Part shown: in pieces, positions 61,252 to 64,000 of the stretch | How the letters are laid out: each line of letters starts with the position of its first letter | Numbering within the stretch: position 1 is the stretch's first letter | NCBI RefSeq assembly: GCF_000759345.1 | Contig: NZ_JPZL01000001.1 | Location: 1,116,001 to 1,180,000 of the forward strand | DNA from: Litchfieldella xinjiangensis | GTDB lineage: Bacteria > Pseudomonadota > Gammaproteobacteria > Pseudomonadales > Halomonadaceae | Direction: 5' to 3' | DNA length: 64,000 nt | Notes under the pieces: generated by a model | The model's database searches: none | Seen by the model: the letters and a program-made list of their open reading frames with translations, nothing else | What the model was told of the DNA's origin: nothing | Program-made: the position numbers and the translations under genes

Positions 61252-62967
61252 TTATTCCAAAGCGAGGCGAAGCGCGTCATCCAGTGGCTCATCAAGGGCG
61301 CGTTGCAGCTTGTCGTCACGCTCGTAGATGTCTGGGCGAAACGCCAGCTGGCCCTGCCGCGTGGTATCCACCGTCCAGTAATGAATGATCACCGGCACTG
61401 GCTCCTCGAGTCGAACGGTCCGGCTTTCGTTGGAGCCCACGGCCTCGCTCAGTGCCGCCGCGTCCCAGCGGGGATTGTCCTCGAGCAGCAGCCGGACGAA
61501 CTCCATCACGTTCTCGACCCGGATGCACCCGGAGCTGGCCGCTCGCTGGGGGCGGTTGAACAGATGCTGCGCCGGCGTGTCGTGGAGATAGACCGAGTAA
61601 TCGTTGGGGAAACGGATTACCGCCCGGCCCAACGGATTGTCGCCGCCGGCGGGCTTGCGCAGCATGATGTTGCCGGGCTTTTCCCAGTCGATGTCCCGCG
61701 GGTCGAGCGCATTGCCCTGATAATCGATGACCTTGAGGTTTTCCTGCTCAAGATAGGCCAGGTCGTTGCGAATCTTGGGCAGCATGTCATCGCGATAGAT
61801 GGTCGGCGGGATCGTCCAGGTCGGGTTGAGGTTGAGATGGGTGATCTCCGAGCGCAGCGTCGGCGTGGAGCGATAGGGCTGGCCCACCACGATACGCGTA
61901 CGCCATACGTCTTCCGGGCCGCGGTAGTAGCTCAGCTGATAGCCGGCGATATCGACCAGCACGAACTGCTCGGGGAGATCGTGGAGCAGCCAGCGGGCGC
62001 GCTCGAGATTGACGCGGATCTGCGCGACCCGGCTTGCGGCCGGCACATTGAGGGCGGCGCGTGTCTTGGGGCCGATGACACCATCGTCCTCGAGCAGGTG
62101 ACGGCGCTGGAACTGGCGAACGGCTTCGGCCAGCGTGGCGTCGTAGTGCTCGGCTTCCGGCGCCTCGAGCTGAAGCGGCTCGAGCGCATAGTAGTCGATG
62201 TCCGCCGCGAGGAGTTCGGGCTTGCCGAGCACACCCAGACGCTCACGTAGCAAGGCCACGTCGGGGTGCCGGCCGCCGGGCTTGAGCGGCGACTCCCGCT
62301 CGGCCAAGTGCGGCCAGCCGCCCGCCTCGGCAATGGCCCGGTAGCGTGCCAAACCATCGCGCAGGCGCTGGTACGGTGGGTGCTCGGGGCGCGCCGCATC
62401 GAAGGTAGCGGCAATCTCGCCGCGCTCCACCTGCTGCCCCAGGGCGGCGTAATCGGGGGCGAACTCGTCGACACCGATTTTCCAATCCTCATCGACACTG
62501 GCCGGGTCGACCTTGCCCCGGCTGAGGTGACGCAGCGCCAGCAATAGCCGGCTAGTTGCTGCGACCTCGGCGTCGGCCAGGGCGCGAGCATTGCTCGAGG
62601 CATCCTGGGTGAGGCGGGCCCACTGGGTGGCCAATGCCTGAGGCCGATAATCCTCCGGCGAGAGGCCGTCATCCTCGAGCTCTCGCAACGCCTCGACCAG
62701 CGCCGAAACCTGGGTCTGATCCTGCCAGACCGGGCGAAACCCGCGGGCGCGATAAAAGGCAGCCACGTCATTCGTCAACGAATCCGCTGCGTCATCGTCC
62801 GAGGGCGTGTCGGTGAGGTGAGAAGCGCTACGATCCTGGGAAAATCGGCTCTCGAGCTGACTTTTCACCTCGCTCCCTGGGGCCTCGGCCTGGCTCCAGG
62901 CCGTGTTCCACATACACATCGTCAGCAACCAAGTGACGAACAGCAAAGGGGCTGATGCGCTTTTCAT
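61252..62967 (-). CDS. L,D-transpeptidase (YcbB/LdtD-like)
   Basis: The start at 62967 (MKSASAPLLF) has AAGGAG ten bases upstream and opens with a signal peptide ending near 'AWS-QAEAP'. The 571-residue protein has a peptidoglycan-binding domain (about 335-355; 'FQRRHLLEDDGVIGPKTRAAL' in part) and a YkuD catalytic domain with 'YLHDTPAQHLF' and 'SSGCIRVEN' (Cys about 478). It makes 3-3 crosslinks in the periplasm. It is divergent from a second, unrelated L,D-transpeptidase. Confidence 0.92.
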   Translation of the reverse strand: MKSASAPLLFVTWLLTMCMWNTAWSQAEAPGSEVKSQLESRFSQDRSASHLTDTPSDDDAADSLTNDVAAFYRARGFRPVWQDQTQVSALVEALRELEDDGLSPEDYRPQALATQWARLTQDASSNARALADAEVAATSRLLLALRHLSRGKVDPASVDEDWKIGVDEFAPDYAALGQQVERGEIAATFDAARPEHPPYQRLRDGLARYRAIAEAGGWPHLAERESPLKPGGRHPDVALLRERLGVLGKPELLAADIDYYALEPLQLEAPEAEHYDATLAEAVRQFQRRHLLEDDGVIGPKTRAALNVPAASRVAQIRVNLERARWLLHDLPEQFVLVDIAGYQLSYYRGPEDVWRTRIVVGQPYRSTPTLRSEITHLNLNPTWTIPPTIYRDDMLPKIRNDLAYLEQENLKVIDYQGNALDPRDIDWEKPGNIMLRKPAGGDNPLGRAVIRFPNDYSVYLHDTPAQHLFNRPQRAASSGCIRVENVMEFVRLLLEDNPRWDAAALSEAVGSNESRTVRLEEPVPVIIHYWTVDTTRQGQLAFRPDIYERDDKLQRALDEPLDDALRLALE

Positions 62968-63160
62968 GCTTCCGGGACTCCTTCCCGTTGCGTAAACTTC
63001 CATCCGTTATATCGCCCTACGTCGAGAGTGCGTGAAAAACCCCGGGGTCTGGTCCATCCCCGCGGTGTCCATACTGGTCTTGGCCCCATACGTAGCGCGC
63101 CATACCTACACCTTACTGAATTCATACGACCTTGGACCAGTCGTGAGGACCTTTCCCCGC

Positions 63161-63889
63161 ATGCGCATCAGCCCGTTTTCCTTCCTCAAACGCCTACGCG
63201 CCTGTTCATTGCTCGGGCTGTGTTTTTTCGCATCTACCGGCGTCGCCTCCCCGCTGACCGACACCCTACAGCGTCTGGCCCCGAATGCCGATGCCCAGGT
63301 GTTGCGCCTGGCCGCGAGCGCCTTGAACTGCGCCCAGCCCGATGCCGAACGCCTGGCCGTGATCGATTTTTCGCGCAGCGCCAACGAGCCGCGCCTGTGG
63401 GTCTTCGACCTGACCCAGGGGCGCCTGCTGTTCGAGGAACTCGTTTCCCACGGCCAAGGCACCGGCGAGGCCGAGGCCCAGTGGTTCTCGAACACCCCCG
63501 ATAGCCATCAGTCGAGCCTGGGGCTGTTTCGTACCATGAACAGCTACTACGGCAGCAACGGTTATTCGCTGCGCCTGGAAGGACTGGAGCCCGGCGTCAA
63601 CGACCTGGCCTATCAGCGTGCCATCGTCATTCACGGGGCCGACTACGTCAGTGAATCCTTCATCGAGCGCTACGGCCGCCTGGGGCGCAGCCATGGCTGC
63701 CCGGCAGTACGCACAGAGGTCGCCAAACCGCTGATCGATAGCCTCAAGGAAGATCAGTACGTGTTTGCCTACTATCCCGATCAGGAGTGGCTATCGCAGT
63801 CGGCATACCTGAGCTGTGGCCAACTGCCCAGCCTGGCCAACAGCATCGATGCGCGCGGCTATTCCCTGGCGATGAACGCCACCCCCTGA
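63161..63889 (+). CDS. Murein L,D-transpeptidase catalytic-domain protein (YkuD_2 type)
   Basis: The start at 63161 (MRISPFSFLK) is followed by a signal peptide ending near 'GVAS-PLTD'. The frame extends to 63032 but that part is not signal-like. The 242-residue protein has 'LWVFDLTQGRLLFEELVSHGQG', 'YYGSNGYSLRLEGLE', 'IVIHGADYV' and the catalytic 'RSHGCPAVR'. This is the YkuD_2 family, distinct from classical YkuD. It probably acts on the cell wall. Confidence 0.88.
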   Translation: MRISPFSFLKRLRACSLLGLCFFASTGVASPLTDTLQRLAPNADAQVLRLAASALNCAQPDAERLAVIDFSRSANEPRLWVFDLTQGRLLFEELVSHGQGTGEAEAQWFSNTPDSHQSSLGLFRTMNSYYGSNGYSLRLEGLEPGVNDLAYQRAIVIHGADYVSESFIERYGRLGRSHGCPAVRTEVAKPLIDSLKEDQYVFAYYPDQEWLSQSAYLSCGQLPSLANSIDARGYSLAMNATP

Positions 63890-64000
63890 GCCGCGGGTCA
63901 GCGCCTGATCGGCATTCGCTTAAAAAGGGGTTATCGAAAGAGACGCGCGTTTGCGTATACGCTTATGCGCAGCCTGACTATGGTAAGAGAAGGCCAGCGT

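Noticed and set aside
1-64000. CRISPR arrays, tRNA or rRNA genes, insertion sequences
   Set aside because: No regularly spaced repeats, cloverleaf, rRNA stretch or transposase frame was recognised by eye; a tRNA or CRISPR scanner was not available.

Overview
The window looks like a chromosomal segment of a high-GC, respiratory gammaproteobacterium, most likely of the Halomonas group. This is inferred from protein family resemblance (Cra, KdgR, KduI, AldA, NirB/NirD, Mrp/Nuo-type antiporter subunits), base composition and Pseudomonas/Halomonas-style REP elements. No rRNA or tRNA genes, CRISPR array or insertion sequence was seen. No database could be searched, so names rest on motif and family recognition.

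Layout. (1) 1-8.8 kb: the C-terminal part of cra, a hybrid histidine kinase overlapping a small periplasmic molybdopterin-fold protein, an LprI-like protein, a MOSC protein, a DUF2189 membrane protein, a siderophore/haem-type binding protein with a possible Fur box, and the nitrate sensor/antiterminator pair nasT-nasS. (2) 8.8-12.5 kb: a nitrate/nitrite transporter behind a near-perfect sigma-54 promoter and an ANTAR-type leader, then an ABC exporter. (3) 12.6-29.7 kb: a catabolic island that reads as rhamnogalacturonan/pectin-fragment utilisation. It holds kduI-kduD, kdgR, a KdgM porin, a TRAP transporter, a GH105 unsaturated rhamnogalacturonyl hydrolase and an unassigned TIM-barrel protein. 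A facing eight-gene operon carries the non-phosphorylating L-rhamnose pathway (rhmD, rhaM, lactonase, rhamnose dehydrogenase, KDR aldolase, aldA), an NCS1-like permease and a translationally coupled 59-residue membrane protein. A divergent LysR gene follows. (4) 29.8-37.5 kb: ordinary housekeeping and accessory genes. (5) 37.7-47.4 kb: the assimilatory nitrate/nitrite reductase genes, cobA-nasA on the minus strand and a FAD reductase-nirB-nirD on the plus strand, separated by a 593-bp regulatory region. They are followed by a yefM-yoeB module, two REP elements and a 5'-truncated second nirD. (6) 47.4-50.7 kb: an AT-rich patch with a RipA-like membrane protein and an OLD-type nuclease, then a NERD-zinc-ribbon protein; this is probably a small defence or accessory patch. 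(7) 51.3-64 kb: phoH, three consecutive Nuo/Mrp-type antiporter-like subunits without partners, a methyltransferase, an esterase, an SLC13 permease, a cold-shock protein and two L,D-transpeptidases.

How the parts work together. TRAP-imported unsaturated rhamnogalacturonan fragments would be cut by the GH105 enzyme into 5-keto-4-deoxyuronate (to KduI/KduD) and L-rhamnose (to the rhamnonate pathway, giving pyruvate and L-lactate). The nitrate genes appear to form one regulon although about 28 kb of other genes separates the two parts. All three nas promoter regions have a sigma-54-like -24/-12 element followed by RNA hairpins with A1/G4 hexanucleotide loops, the signature recognised by ANTAR proteins such as NasT. 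In the nirB and nasA leaders the promoter-distal hexaloop hairpin overlaps the 5' arm of a long terminator-like stem, so the two folds exclude each other.

The strongest candidates for something undescribed are the NCS1 permease plus 59-residue partner inside a rhamnose operon, the unassigned TIM-barrel protein of the rhamnogalacturonan locus, the three-subunit orphan antiporter cluster, and the OLD/RipA-like pair.
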